Source of the DNA: a virus
Length of the DNA stretch: 41,518 nt
Reading direction: 5' to 3' (one strand)
Virus record (IMG/VR): IMGVR_UViG_3300007533_000006
Location: 1 to 41,518 of that record
Position 1 is the stretch's first letter. Every line of letters begins with the position of its first letter. The notes under the pieces are model-generated. The model was not told where the DNA came from. It was given only the letters and a program-made list of their open reading frames with translations, and did no database searches. The position numbers and the translations under genes are program-made. Positions 31,939-40,682 of this stretch are shown here, one piece after another.

Positions 31939-32406
31939 ATGAGCAAGTTCAGCAGGCGGAACATCACGGGTTCCTTCAGCTTTGATGGGGACACCGTGAC
32001 CGTACAGGCCCAGCGGCTAAAGCAGCAGGACATGGCAGAGCTGGCGGGGTTTCTCGACTACGCCGCCAAGCAGGCGGAGGCCCTCGGCCCAGAGGAGCGG
32101 GCCAAGGGTACGGTGACCCTCAGCGTGCGGGACATGTTCGGCTCAGATCAGGGGTTCATGAACGCGGCCCGGGATGTGCTCCCCCGGCGGGTGACCCAGC
32201 TGACCGGGCTCACCGATGAGGAGGGGCAGCCGCTGACATTGGAGGACATCATCGAGGAGGTCTACTTCATGCCCCTGCTATCTGAGGTGCTCGGCTGGCT
32301 GGTATCGAGCTCTTTCATAGAGCCGACGGAGGGAAAAGCCTCGCCCGGTCAGCCGGCCGCCTCGTCCGGGGCATCAGCCCCCGGCCCGGGGACGAGCGCA
32401 GGCTGA
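31939..32406 (+). CDS. Tail assembly chaperone, gpG-type short form
   Basis: This 155-residue protein lies between the tail tube and tape measure genes, the usual place. It begins with RRNITGSFSFDGDTVTVQ and is acidic and helical after that (DMAELAGFLDYAAKQAEA, then LEDIIEEVYFMPLLSEVLGWL). The last part (ASPGQPAASSGASAPGPG) is disordered and is where the frameshift site is placed. GGAGGG precedes ATG 31939. It would hold the tape measure protein during tail growth. Confidence 0.8.
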   Translation: MSKFSRRNITGSFSFDGDTVTVQAQRLKQQDMAELAGFLDYAAKQAEALGPEERAKGTVTLSVRDMFGSDQGFMNAARDVLPRRVTQLTGLTDEEGQPLTLEDIIEEVYFMPLLSEVLGWLVSSSFIEPTEGKASPGQPAASSGASAPGPGTSAG

Positions 32407-32609
32407 TCGGGGGCTACCCATTGACATGGTGGTTTCGCGCATGGCGCACGGGATGCCAACATGACGGGGTCGGTTACCGGGTACAGGCATGGCCCGATGG
32501 TCGGCCCTTCATGGAACAGGAGGGGCTGACGGTGGACCTGTTTGACATCTTTTCAGACGAGGCGCAGCGCTACCTCGAGGAGCAGCAGAGAGGACAGGGC
32601 CGTGGCTGA
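31939..32609 (+). CDS. Tail assembly chaperone, gpGT-type -1 frameshift product
   Basis: The first 133 residues are those of the short form. At GGGAAAA (32331-32337) the ribosome can shift back one base, and the -1 frame is then open to 32609. It adds about 90 residues (starting SLARSAGRL and including WWFRAWRTGCQHDGVGYRVQ), for 223 in all. The T-like part has no good start of its own (only a TTG at 32421). Lambda and many siphoviruses make G and GT in a fixed ratio at an equivalent site. The stop is 8 bases into the tape measure gene. Confidence 0.82.
32331..32337 (+). promoter_or_regulatory. -1 ribosomal frameshift slippery heptamer
   Basis: G GGA AAA is in the exact zero-frame phase of the X XXY YYZ rule. 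The GGA and AAA codons slip to GGG and AAA. It is close to lambda's G GGA AAG. Downstream GC-rich sequence could form a stimulating structure, but no clear stem was proven. Confidence 0.85.
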
Positions 32610-34872
32610 CAACGTCATCCAGTTCAGCATCGAGGCTGTGGACCACTATACCAAGACCTTCAAGAAGGTCACCACCGTTACCAAGGAGGTGGTCAAGAAA
32701 GTGGGCGAGCTGGGGGTGGCCGTGACCGGGGCGGCCACCGCCTTCGTCTACTTCATGAATCGGGTCAACGAGGCCATGGACGAGCAGGTGAAGTTCGCCC
32801 AGCGGCTCGGGGTCAGCGTGCAGCAGCTCACCGCCCTGCAGCACGCCGCCCGGCTCTCGGGGGTGGACGTAAATGCTATGAACCTCGCCCTCCAGCGCAT
32901 GACCCGCCGGGTGGGCGAGGCAGCGCAGGGCACCGGCGAGGCCAAGCTGGCCATCGCGCAGCTCGGACTGGATGCCCGGGAGTTCGGCAAGCTGCCGCTG
33001 GGCCAGCAGATGACCATCCTCGCCGACAAGTTCAGCCACATGACTGACCGCTCCCAGAAGCTGCGGCTCGCCTTCAAGCTGTTCGATTCTGAAGGTGTGT
33101 CCATGCTGCAGATCTTGCAGCAGGGTGGGCCAGCAATGCAGTCCATGATCGACGATGCTGAGCGGCTGGGGGTGACCATCGACAAAAAGACGGCTGCGCA
33201 GGTCGCGGCGTTCACCTCCCAGTGGGACCGGCTGAAGGGGGCAATGACCGGGGTGACCAGATCCTTCACGAACGAGGTCACCCCAGTCATGACCGGGGTC
33301 TTTAAGGAAGTCACAGATCAGCTTGCCAACTTGCGGCAGGGTGCTGCGGCTCTGGGGGATCAGGCGGTGCGGACTTTCTTGACCATGTTCGTCTATGCCC
33401 GCCAGATCTTCAAGCGGCTCGGCGAGATGTGGAGCAACACGTTCAATGGCAACCTGTTCGCTGATAGCCTGCTCACGCTCTGGGCCACCGTGGCCAAGAA
33501 GATCCTACAGGGGGCAGCGGTGCTTGCCACGGGTTCCGCCAAGATCCTGACAGCCGGGTTTCAAGTGGGTATGGAGAGCCTCGTGTCTCTCGGGGTCTGG
33601 GCCTTCGTCCAGCTACAACACCTCGTGCCGCAGGCGATGCACAATGTCCTCATCGCGATGGGCGGTTATTTCCAGCTCGTCTGGGAGGGCTTCGTAGACT
33701 TGGCAAAGGCGGCATGGCACAACGTCATCGCCTTTTTCAAGCATGGCCAGATGGTGAACCTCGGCGACGTGCTGTTCAAGGACATCCCGGAGCGGGCAAA
33801 GGAAGTCCAGCAGCAGATCAACGATGCCTTTCTGGGCATCGAGGACACCGCGCCGGACCTCGGCCGCTGGGTCACCGAGCAGATGGCCCCCGCCACCGAG
33901 GCGGCGAGAAAGCGGCTGGCTGACACATTCCATGAGGCCCTCGGGGCAGGCAAAGCCTTCGCGTTGGACTTCGGCGACAGCATGGGTGAGGTGCTGGGCA
34001 TCAATACGGACACGATGCAGAAGCAGGTGGACGACCTCATGAAGCACCTGCAGACAATGGGCGCCGGGGTGCAGCAGCAGCAGAAGCAGGTGGTGGAGGG
34101 GGCCAAGGGCTATTGGGCTGAGCTCGCCGATGTGACTCAGCAGTACATGGGGCAGATGCGGACCGCTGCTCACGACCTCGCGCAGGGCACGCTTGACGTC
34201 ATGATGAACATGGTGGACAGCGTCTCGCAGGGGGTCGCGCAGGCTATCATGACTGGGGCTAGCTTTGCCGAGACGTTCAAGCAGATCCTCAACGCGGTCC
34301 TGCAGCAGACCATCGCCCTGCTCATCAAGGTGGGTCTGCAGCGGTTGGTCCTTTCGCTCATCAACAAGACGGCACTGGCGGCGGAGGCCTCTGGTGAGAT
34401 GGCACAGGGACTGGCGCAAACCTATGTCAATGCCTTCAAGTCCACGGCCGCCATCCCCATCATCGGGCCGGAGCTCGCGCCGGGCGTCGCCGCGGCCTCG
34501 GTGGCCACCGCCGCGGCGGGGGCCCAGACCTCTGGCGCCGTCGGCTCGGCACTGGGGGCGCAGATCGCCGGGGTGGGGCACGCGGGCCTGACGGATGTGC
34601 CGCGGGAGGGCACCTACCTGCTCAACAAGGGTGAGCGGGTGGTGGCACCCCGGCAGAATGAGGACCTGACGCGGTTCCTGCGAGATGGCGGGGCTGGGTA
34701 TCACGTGACGATGCCCGGTATGCAGCTCCACGTGAACATCACCGGGCGGGACCTTGAGTCCATGTCCCCCTCGGAGGTGCGGGACCTCGTGGCGAAGAAA
34801 CTCATCCCGGCGCTGGACCAGCTGGACCGCAGCGGCATCCGGCCCCGGGCTATCGAGAGGACAGGGCGATGA
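32602..34872 (+). CDS. Tape measure protein
   Basis: The start is GTG 32602 (residues MADNVIQFSIEAVDHYTKT) behind GAGAGGACAG. The same frame is open upstream to 32542, without such a site. The 756 residues are mostly helical, with a hydrophobic segment near 36-50 (LGVAVTGAATAFVYFM), TLWATVAKKILQGAAVLATG and VWAFVQLQHLVPQAM in the middle, and LLIKVGLQRLVLSLI near 575. A C-terminal PREGTYLLNKGERVVAPRQN is common in tape measures. Length fits a tail of roughly 110 nm by the usual 1.5 angstrom per residue rule, which is an estimate only. It sets tail length and may pass the host membrane. Confidence 0.9.
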   Translation: MADNVIQFSIEAVDHYTKTFKKVTTVTKEVVKKVGELGVAVTGAATAFVYFMNRVNEAMDEQVKFAQRLGVSVQQLTALQHAARLSGVDVNAMNLALQRMTRRVGEAAQGTGEAKLAIAQLGLDAREFGKLPLGQQMTILADKFSHMTDRSQKLRLAFKLFDSEGVSMLQILQQGGPAMQSMIDDAERLGVTIDKKTAAQVAAFTSQWDRLKGAMTGVTRSFTNEVTPVMTGVFKEVTDQLANLRQGAAALGDQAVRTFLTMFVYARQIFKRLGEMWSNTFNGNLFADSLLTLWATVAKKILQGAAVLATGSAKILTAGFQVGMESLVSLGVWAFVQLQHLVPQAMHNVLIAMGGYFQLVWEGFVDLAKAAWHNVIAFFKHGQMVNLGDVLFKDIPERAKEVQQQINDAFLGIEDTAPDLGRWVTEQMAPATEAARKRLADTFHEALGAGKAFALDFGDSMGEVLGINTDTMQKQVDDLMKHLQTMGAGVQQQQKQVVEGAKGYWAELADVTQQYMGQMRTAAHDLAQGTLDVMMNMVDSVSQGVAQAIMTGASFAETFKQILNAVLQQTIALLIKVGLQRLVLSLINKTALAAEASGEMAQGLAQTYVNAFKSTAAIPIIGPELAPGVAAASVATAAAGAQTSGAVGSALGAQIAGVGHAGLTDVPREGTYLLNKGERVVAPRQNEDLTRFLRDGGAGYHVTMPGMQLHVNITGRDLESMSPSEVRDLVAKKLIPALDQLDRSGIRPRAIERTGR

Positions 34873-35225
34873 CCGGCTGGGTTCTCATGGTAGACAGCAG
34901 CGACGGGGTGGTGGTGCAGCCCGAGTGGGACTTCAAGCGCGCTGGGCAGAAGATCGAGGACAGCCACCGGGCCCGCTCTGGTAAGAGGTACGTGTACAAG
35001 TGGGGCAGCTATGACCGTTTTGAATTCAGTCTGGAGTTTGTGAGCAGCGCCGACGCCTGCAAGGTCAATTCGTGGTGGGGCGGCAACACGGACCTGCTGT
35101 TCGTACAGGAGGGGCAGACCGATGTCTCTTCGGTGCGGCTGGTTAATGATAGCCGGCCGCTGGAATCCTACGTGCGTCCCTACATGGACTATTACAGTGG
35201 CAAGCTGGAGCTGGAGACCTACTGA
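34869..35225 (+). CDS. Minor tail protein, distal-tail position
   Basis: This 118-residue protein overlaps the tape measure stop as ATGA and the next start as TGATGG. It has a beta-rich pattern (GWVLMVDSSDGVVVQPEWDF, then YDRFEFSLEFVSS), a Trp-rich SWWGGNTDLLFVQ and YVRPYMDYYSGKLELE at the end. Place and size fit a small protein at the tail tip, between tape measure and hub. No family is clearly recognised. Confidence 0.65.
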   Translation: MTGWVLMVDSSDGVVVQPEWDFKRAGQKIEDSHRARSGKRYVYKWGSYDRFEFSLEFVSSADACKVNSWWGGNTDLLFVQEGQTDVSSVRLVNDSRPLESYVRPYMDYYSGKLELETY

Positions 35226-37717
35226 TGGGCTACGACGTCTCCAGCTGGTTCAAGGCCGAGGCGGTCAAGACTCGCCCGCAGGTGCGGCGCCGGTACACGC
35301 TGGGTGGCAGCGACTACTCGGAGCGGGTGCTCAAGTGGCCCTCAGTGGCCCGGGCATGGGACGACGTGCGGCCGCTGTCCATCAATCTGGACCTCGCCAA
35401 CGAGGACGGCGAGCTCAACCTGTTCCACGAGGAGAAGTCCCAGCTCGAGACCCGGGGTACCGTGGAGGTGGGGTTCGCCGATCCCTTCTGGGAGGGCCGA
35501 CACTTTTTGCTGGCGGCGGAGAGCTCCTACTTCGCGCCAGCAGGTGCTGAGCCGGGCTGGCCCTCGGCCTCCCTGCCTACCACGGCGATGGCGCTGGAAT
35601 TCTGGTTGGATGCGCCCTACCCGGGGCCCGTCTATCGGGAGAGTGGGGGCATCGGTGCCGGCATCTATAACGACTGGGGCATGAACACTGCCGGGTATCT
35701 TACGCTGATTGACAGCAGCGCCTCTCAGTCGGTCCTGCATGTTGCGAGCGCCACCCTGCTGAATGGCTACGTGGAGACGCGGACCGACCACGTGGGGGAC
35801 GGCGGGCTGGTGCTGCGCTACGTGGACGACAGCAACTACTACCTCGCCACGATCCAACCAAGCACAGGGGCGGACGCGGTTAGATTCTACAAGCGCGTCG
35901 GCGGGGCGTTTACCCTCATCTCGTCGCACGCTCTCGGCTGGACAGATGGCGACATGAAGGACTTCCGGTTCGAAGTCAGCTCAAACCAGCTTGTCTTTTA
36001 CATGGATAGCGCCGGGCAACTGTCGTCGTCCTCAGTGGTCTGCACCGCCAGTGATGATGCCCTCCTGCAGGGTGGTGCCGTGGGACTGCGCGCTAATAAG
36101 GGGTCGAATGACTACCGCTATTACCGGCTCGCCTACCATGATAGCGACGTGGGCTCCGGCGCGCTGGATGACTTCCACTGGGCCTCCATTCAGACCTCAT
36201 ATCCGGTGTTGACGCTGCTGCCCCTTGCCATGTCTGTCCGGGGCAGCTTCGGTGGGCTTTGGCAGAATCCGTCGCTCGAATGGGTCAACAGCTACAACGT
36301 CAACAGTGACACCCTCGCGGGCCACCTCGGGGCGGCACGTCCATATACCATCAGCACGGGCTCCTACCCCTACCTCGGGGGTACCACTAACCCTGTCAAC
36401 GACCATGGACAGTACCGGCATCATGTCGCCGCCATGGTAAGCGCCGACAGCGGTCCTGCGATCTACATCGACGGGGTCGAGATGTACGTTTCCGCGTATG
36501 GCGGCTACTACCAGACGGGCTCCTACGCGGGATACTTGATGGTGGACAGCAGCTTGATCTATTCCGGCAGCGCGTTTCTGGGCGGCGGAAACGGGATGTT
36601 CGGGCTGCATGATGTGCGCCTCTACAACCAGACCCTCTCCGCTGACGAGGTGGCCGCGCACATGGTGGGGTCCTACACCGGGCCGGCTCCAGTGGTCCAC
36701 TGGCCCATGAGTGAGACGGTGGGCGCCGTCTCCTCCGTCGCGGATGTTGGCAGTTATGGGCTGCACCTCGAGCTAGCGGCTGGCTCGGCCGAAGCTTACT
36801 CCGGGGCCTACGAGGAGTACGTGCAGCTCTTCCGGGGACGCACCAGTCGGGTCCAGTACCGGCAGGGCAAGGTCACACTATCTCACGTGGACAAGTTGGC
36901 GACGCTGTCCGATCGGGTGGTGGGGACCAGCGAGCAGCCCGTGACCTATACAGGCTCCAACTACAACCCGGCCCACCTGATCTGGTGGCTAGCGACCAGC
37001 TACGGTGGGCTCAGTACCGCCTATCCGGGGTACAACCCGGACATCGATACTGATGCTTACAATGCGCTGGCCACCTATTTCTCAGACAACGGCGTTACCA
37101 TGCGGGCGCACTTCGAGAACATCAAAGTGATGGAGGCCCTGCGGAAGATCGGAGCTCTCACCCGGACGGCGCTGCTGGTGGAGGGGGATCGTCTGTATAT
37201 GGCACGGTGGCTGACCGTGAACTCCGCCGAGACAAATCTTGATGGAGACAGCATTATTGATGTAGAGGTCTCTATTGACGAGCAAGACATGGCGAACCGC
37301 CAGTATGTGCTCGGGCAGTACAACACTTCCTCGCGAGATTGGGGTATCACCGTCTATGCTGAAGACGCTGCCAGTGTCAACAGCTTTGGGCTGCGTGAGG
37401 AGGTGGAGAAGGACGAGTCCGTATGGTACGTGGACAGCGCCAGCGCGCTGGACCTTGCGCAGCGGATTGAACTTATCCGGGGCACACCCTACGACAAGGT
37501 AAACGTCACCACTGTCCTCGCTCCCCTGCCCCGGCAGATCGGAGAAACCGTGGTCGTTGAGGACCTGTTTCTGGGCCTGTCCGGCGGTTATCGGTTGATG
37601 GGGTACAAGTTGAATCTTGACGACGGGACGGTAGAGCTGGACGTGGACGCCTCACAAATCTCTAACGGCTTCCAGTTGGACGTGTCCACCCTCGGTGGCG
37701 GGGAGGTACTGCTGTGA
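35225..37717 (+). CDS. Tail hub protein with two inserted lectin-like domains
   Basis: This 830-residue protein has an N-terminal part (1-90), with RRRYTLGGSDYSERVLKWP and LSINLDLANEDGELN, that matches baseplate-hub-type openings. Residues about 95-310 look like a jelly-roll (GLVLRYVDDSNYYLATI, FRFEVSSNQLVFYMDSAG). Residues about 330-530 look like a second, LamG/concanavalin-type domain (GPAIYIDGVEMYV, GLHDVRLYNQTLSADEVAAH). The hub-type sequence then resumes (IKVMEALRKIGALTRTALLVEGDRLYMARW) and ends in a beta-rich part (LGLSGGYRLMGYKLNLDDG). It probably binds cell-surface glycans and forms the tail tip. Confidence 0.75.
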   Translation: MGYDVSSWFKAEAVKTRPQVRRRYTLGGSDYSERVLKWPSVARAWDDVRPLSINLDLANEDGELNLFHEEKSQLETRGTVEVGFADPFWEGRHFLLAAESSYFAPAGAEPGWPSASLPTTAMALEFWLDAPYPGPVYRESGGIGAGIYNDWGMNTAGYLTLIDSSASQSVLHVASATLLNGYVETRTDHVGDGGLVLRYVDDSNYYLATIQPSTGADAVRFYKRVGGAFTLISSHALGWTDGDMKDFRFEVSSNQLVFYMDSAGQLSSSSVVCTASDDALLQGGAVGLRANKGSNDYRYYRLAYHDSDVGSGALDDFHWASIQTSYPVLTLLPLAMSVRGSFGGLWQNPSLEWVNSYNVNSDTLAGHLGAARPYTISTGSYPYLGGTTNPVNDHGQYRHHVAAMVSADSGPAIYIDGVEMYVSAYGGYYQTGSYAGYLMVDSSLIYSGSAFLGGGNGMFGLHDVRLYNQTLSADEVAAHMVGSYTGPAPVVHWPMSETVGAVSSVADVGSYGLHLELAAGSAEAYSGAYEEYVQLFRGRTSRVQYRQGKVTLSHVDKLATLSDRVVGTSEQPVTYTGSNYNPAHLIWWLATSYGGLSTAYPGYNPDIDTDAYNALATYFSDNGVTMRAHFENIKVMEALRKIGALTRTALLVEGDRLYMARWLTVNSAETNLDGDSIIDVEVSIDEQDMANRQYVLGQYNTSSRDWGITVYAEDAASVNSFGLREEVEKDESVWYVDSASALDLAQRIELIRGTPYDKVNVTTVLAPLPRQIGETVVVEDLFLGLSGGYRLMGYKLNLDDGTVELDVDASQISNGFQLDVSTLGGGEVLL

Positions 37718-38814
37718 CGTGGACGAGCGGGTTAAGCTGGGCGACAGGGGACAAGGTACTCTACACAGATCTGAATAAGCTGGTGGACAACCTCACAGCA
37801 GTAGCCCACGGAGACAGCGGGGCGCCGAAGTGGGACCGGGCCGGTTGGAACTACGCCAGCCAGTCGGTCTCGGGGTCGATTGGTGCTGCCAGTTACGTGA
37901 GGGTCACGCTGCATGACTACAGCTTCACCCCGATGGTGTACGTTGACGCCTCCAGCGGGGTGACGGGGCGGCTGCTGCCCAGCGACCAGAACCTGAACGC
38001 GGACCAGCCCGGGTTCATCATCAACAACATTGACACGAACTTCTCTCATGCTTACGCTGTGGCCACCCGTTACATTGCTGCCGGCAGCAACCCGGTGGGG
38101 AGCTGGCCTGCACTCAGCTTTAGCTATCAGGCGTTCCTGACGGCTCTCAAGCTGAACAGGGTACATGACAGCCTCGGAGCTATTGCCGGTGGTGCCGGTG
38201 GTGCGCCCCGGGTACGGCTGGCGGGGCTGTCTAAGAGCTCTGCCTCGGTGGCGGGGAACATCACCGGTGGCGTTGCTAATATCACCTTGAATGATTATGC
38301 GCTCTGGCCCCGTATCTACTGTGCCAACAGCTACGCCACTATTGCGGGGCACTCCTCCTCGGGTAGCTATACCTCCCCCCGGTTCGCGCTGTTGTACTCC
38401 GGCAGCAGCCCCGCCTACAGCATTGACTATTACTATCTGAGCACCGTGGCGGACACCACGTGGACTAACCACCTGTTTTCTGTTGGAGCTGAGCCCACGG
38501 CTGCGGGGCTGAATGCGCTAGTGCAGGATGTGGCTGCCTTTCCCACGGGGGCGGCTGGCACCGGAAAGAACAACAGGGGCTCACTGGACTGGCAGACGGG
38601 GAGCGTAGCTGGCACCTCGTCCGAAGCGTTCGTAACCATGCATGCCGGGGCCTTGGCACCTCATATCTACCATTCGCAGGCTCTGGGCGGTGGCTACTTC
38701 TACGGCTGTCATCTGGCTCCGAGCACTGGGGGCAGCGGGGCTAGTACGCCGACGGTGGGGATCAGGGCACCATCATCTGGAAACTACGCTGTGAAGTACA
38801 GGTACATCAACTGA
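37714..38814 (+). CDS. Tail fibre / receptor-binding protein
   Basis: This 366-residue protein starts at GTG 37714, overlapping the hub stop as GTGA, with GGGGAGG upstream. The first residues (SWATGDKVLYTDLNKLVDNL) form the small hinge pattern often at the start of tail-tip fibres. The rest is Ser/Gly/Tyr-rich and repeats a module. In both, a strand with AGWNYASQSVSGSIGAAS or AGLSKSSASVAGNITGG leads to NDYA or HDYS, and YVRVTLHDYSFTPMVYV resembles NITLNDYALWPRIYC. This internal duplication suggests two or three copies of one beta domain. It likely binds the host receptor. Confidence 0.65.
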   Translation: MTWTSGLSWATGDKVLYTDLNKLVDNLTAVAHGDSGAPKWDRAGWNYASQSVSGSIGAASYVRVTLHDYSFTPMVYVDASSGVTGRLLPSDQNLNADQPGFIINNIDTNFSHAYAVATRYIAAGSNPVGSWPALSFSYQAFLTALKLNRVHDSLGAIAGGAGGAPRVRLAGLSKSSASVAGNITGGVANITLNDYALWPRIYCANSYATIAGHSSSGSYTSPRFALLYSGSSPAYSIDYYYLSTVADTTWTNHLFSVGAEPTAAGLNALVQDVAAFPTGAAGTGKNNRGSLDWQTGSVAGTSSEAFVTMHAGALAPHIYHSQALGGGYFYGCHLAPSTGGSGASTPTVGIRAPSSGNYAVKYRYIN

Positions 38815-38824
38815 GGAGAGCATC

Positions 38825-39241
38825 ATGAAGCAGTGGGTGCGGGTGTATTACAGGAGCAGCGACGGGGTAGTGGGGCACGTAGCCACGCAGACGACCCCGT
38901 TTGAGACAGCAGGGGCAGAGCCGGTGGAGGAGCCCGGGCAGGTGCTGGAAGCGGAGGACCTCGTGCTGGAGGACGATGGCACCCCGGCGGTGGTCCACGC
39001 TAATGACATCTATCAGCACATCCAGCGCCGGGCAGGGATGGCAGATATCAAGGTACCTGCCGACGCACAAGCACGAGTAGCCACTAGGGTACGGCTGGCC
39101 GACGGGACCGAGGCGGCTACCGAGGGCGCAGTGGTTCACCGGCCCCGGGATGAGGCTGGGCCGGCCCATGAGTGGAAACGAGGTGCCCCGGAGGAGCTGA
39201 CCAAGCGGGTGCTGAGAAAACCGAAACCAGATGGCACCTGA
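38825..39241 (+). CDS. Hypothetical protein downstream of the fibre gene (138 aa)
   Basis: ATG 38825 has GAGGAGAG upstream. The protein begins with strands (KQWVRVYYRSSDGVVGHVA) and then an acidic stretch (AGAEPVEEPGQVLEAEDLVLEDD). A basic end follows (ELTKRVLRKPKPDG). It may be a fibre assembly chaperone or small virion protein. The sequence shows no proof of this. Confidence 0.6.
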   Translation: MKQWVRVYYRSSDGVVGHVATQTTPFETAGAEPVEEPGQVLEAEDLVLEDDGTPAVVHANDIYQHIQRRAGMADIKVPADAQARVATRVRLADGTEAATEGAVVHRPRDEAGPAHEWKRGAPEELTKRVLRKPKPDGT

Positions 39242-39273
39242 CCATGCACGGAGACGGGACAGGGGAAGGGGCG

Positions 39274-39564
39274 ATGGCACTGACCGAGAAGGACATCGAG
39301 GTCATCAGGGAGCTGTTGGACACGCGGCTGCAGGACCAGCACAAGTTGACGGCCGACGTCCACCGGGTTCATCACGAGGCAGTGGACCGGTGGCTGGCGC
39401 AGGAGGAGCAGAGACAGCAGCAGTGGCGCAAGCTACGCAACGGGCTTATCGGGGCTGTGGTCGTGGGGTCGGCCACGGCGCTGGTGGGCTTATTTATCGG
39501 CATCGGCGGCAAGGTTGTCAAAGCCATGGTGTTCATTTTCAGTCACGGGAGCCATGAACCATGA
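39274..39564 (+). CDS. Coiled-coil membrane protein, XhlA-like lysis accessory
   Basis: ATG 39274 is chosen because GGGGAAGGGG lies just before it. An ATG at 39244 is possible. The 96 residues have a long amphipathic helix (VIRELLDTRLQDQHKLTADV), a basic stretch (QQQWRKLRNG) and a single C-terminal transmembrane segment (LIGAVVVGSATALVGLFIGI). This layout is that of XhlA-type proteins in phage lysis cassettes. The gene overlaps the endolysin start by four bases. Confidence 0.65.
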   Translation: MALTEKDIEVIRELLDTRLQDQHKLTADVHRVHHEAVDRWLAQEEQRQQQWRKLRNGLIGAVVVGSATALVGLFIGIGGKVVKAMVFIFSHGSHEP

Positions 39565-39971
39565 GTGAGCCAGACTGGGGCGACTACCCCAACTTCTCGC
39601 GGGCGGAGTTTGTGTGCCACTGCGGGTGCGGCAGGGCAGACATGGATGCCGTCTTTATGGAGCGGCTGCAGGCCATCCGGACGGCGCTGGGCAAGCCGCT
39701 CGTCATCAATTCCGGGTTCCGCTGCCCCGAGTATAACATGCGGGTGTCCCACTCCGGGCGGGATGGCCCACACACCCACGGGCAGGCGGCGGACGTGCAC
39801 TGCTATGGGTCCCTCGCGCACCAGCTCACGGGGCTGGCGCTGGAGCATGGCATGACAGGGCTGGGATTTGCCCAGCTCCTCGGTAGCCCCCATGAGCGAC
39901 GCTATATCCACATGGATGACCTAACGCCGGAACAGGCGGCGACCCGGCCATGGGTCTGGAGCTACAAATGA
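39561..39971 (+). CDS. Endolysin, M15 family peptidase
   Basis: This 136-residue protein has the M15 zinc pattern. H71 and D78 lie in PHTHGQAADVH, and H117 lies in RRYIHMDD. A strand with VINSGFRCPEYN precedes them. CHCGCG at residues 20-24 is near the start and typical of related phage peptidases. These enzymes cut peptide bridges in the cell wall. No signal peptide is visible, so release depends on the holin-like neighbour. The start overlaps the previous gene as ATGA. Confidence 0.88.
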   Translation: MSEPDWGDYPNFSRAEFVCHCGCGRADMDAVFMERLQAIRTALGKPLVINSGFRCPEYNMRVSHSGRDGPHTHGQAADVHCYGSLAHQLTGLALEHGMTGLGFAQLLGSPHERRYIHMDDLTPEQAATRPWVWSYK

Positions 39972-40258
39972 TGGAACCGACCTCGAAGCAATGGTGGCTG
40001 GACGTGGCTGAGGTGATGGACGCGCTGCGCCTTATCCCCCGGTTGGTGCTGGCCATCACGATTATGAGTTATCTGACCTACTGCTACTGGATCACCATGT
40101 GGTGGACGGAGTTGCTCAACCCCTCCAACGTCCAGACGGCGCTCCCCGCGATCACCGTGCCGGCGCTGGGCGGAGTGGTGACGGCCGTCATCAATCGTTA
40201 CATGGTCACTGGGAGGAAGTGGGGCAATGGGAGCAATACTGGGCCTGCTCAAGAGTAG
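39968..40258 (+). CDS. Holin-like two-helix membrane protein
   Basis: ATG 39968 lies over the endolysin stop, with GGAG six bases upstream. The 96 residues contain two hydrophobic segments (LIPRLVLAITIMSYLTYCYW and ITVPALGGVVTAVINRYMV) and a short polar tail. This resembles holins that follow the tail genes in many gammaproteobacterial phages. It would open the membrane to release the endolysin at lysis time. Confidence 0.7.
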   Translation: MMEPTSKQWWLDVAEVMDALRLIPRLVLAITIMSYLTYCYWITMWWTELLNPSNVQTALPAITVPALGGVVTAVINRYMVTGRKWGNGSNTGPAQE

Positions 40259-40682
40259 GGTGTTCCGCTACGCCGCCACCGCGGCCATGGTGGCCGTGGC
40301 GCTCTGGTTCGCGCACCACCTCGGCTATACGGCCGGCGCCGCCGTGGGGGAGGCCCGGCTGCAACAGGCCAAGAGCGCCGCGGCTGAGGCCGCGGTGGCA
40401 GAATATCAGCGACGACAGGCCGGCGTGGCGGAGGCCGCCCGACGATACCAGCATGAGGCCGCGGCGGCGAGGGAACGCGCCCGCGGACTGGAGGACCGTC
40501 TTCATGCACTGGAGACCTCTGATGGTGGCGCTGCCCCTTGCCTTCCTGCTCGCTGGGTGCGCCTCTGGAACGCGGCTAACGCCGGCACCGGTCCCGTGTC
40601 CTTACCCGCCGGCGGCAACGGAGCGGTGCCTGACGGTGTACCCGCCCCTGCCGGCGGGCACCCGGGCGGCGGTGACCCGTAA
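40227..40682 (+). CDS. Spanin inner-membrane subunit, Rz-like
   Basis: ATG 40227 has GGGAGG upstream and overlaps the holin gene by 32 bases. Residues 13-32 (FRYAATAAMVAVALWFAHHL) form a single membrane anchor. A long Ala/Glu/Arg-rich coiled coil follows (LQQAKSAAAEAAVAEYQRRQ and further), typical of Rz. The C terminus is Gly/Pro-rich and encoded in the zone shared with Rz1. It joins with the outer-membrane Rz1 to fuse the membranes in the last lysis step. Confidence 0.82.
   Translation: MGAILGLLKSRVFRYAATAAMVAVALWFAHHLGYTAGAAVGEARLQQAKSAAAEAAVAEYQRRQAGVAEAARRYQHEAAAARERARGLEDRLHALETSDGGAAPCLPARWVRLWNAANAGTGPVSLPAGGNGAVPDGVPAPAGGHPGGGDP

Noticed and set aside
32421-32609. Separate 62-residue gene after the tail chaperone
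   Set aside because: It has only a TTG start without a ribosome site, and the frame is open upstream to the in-phase slippery heptamer, so it is better read as the frameshift extension.
33613-34731. 372-residue open frame on the minus strand within the tape measure gene
   Set aside because: It is a His/Leu/Arg-rich shadow of the tape measure codons and shows no domain.
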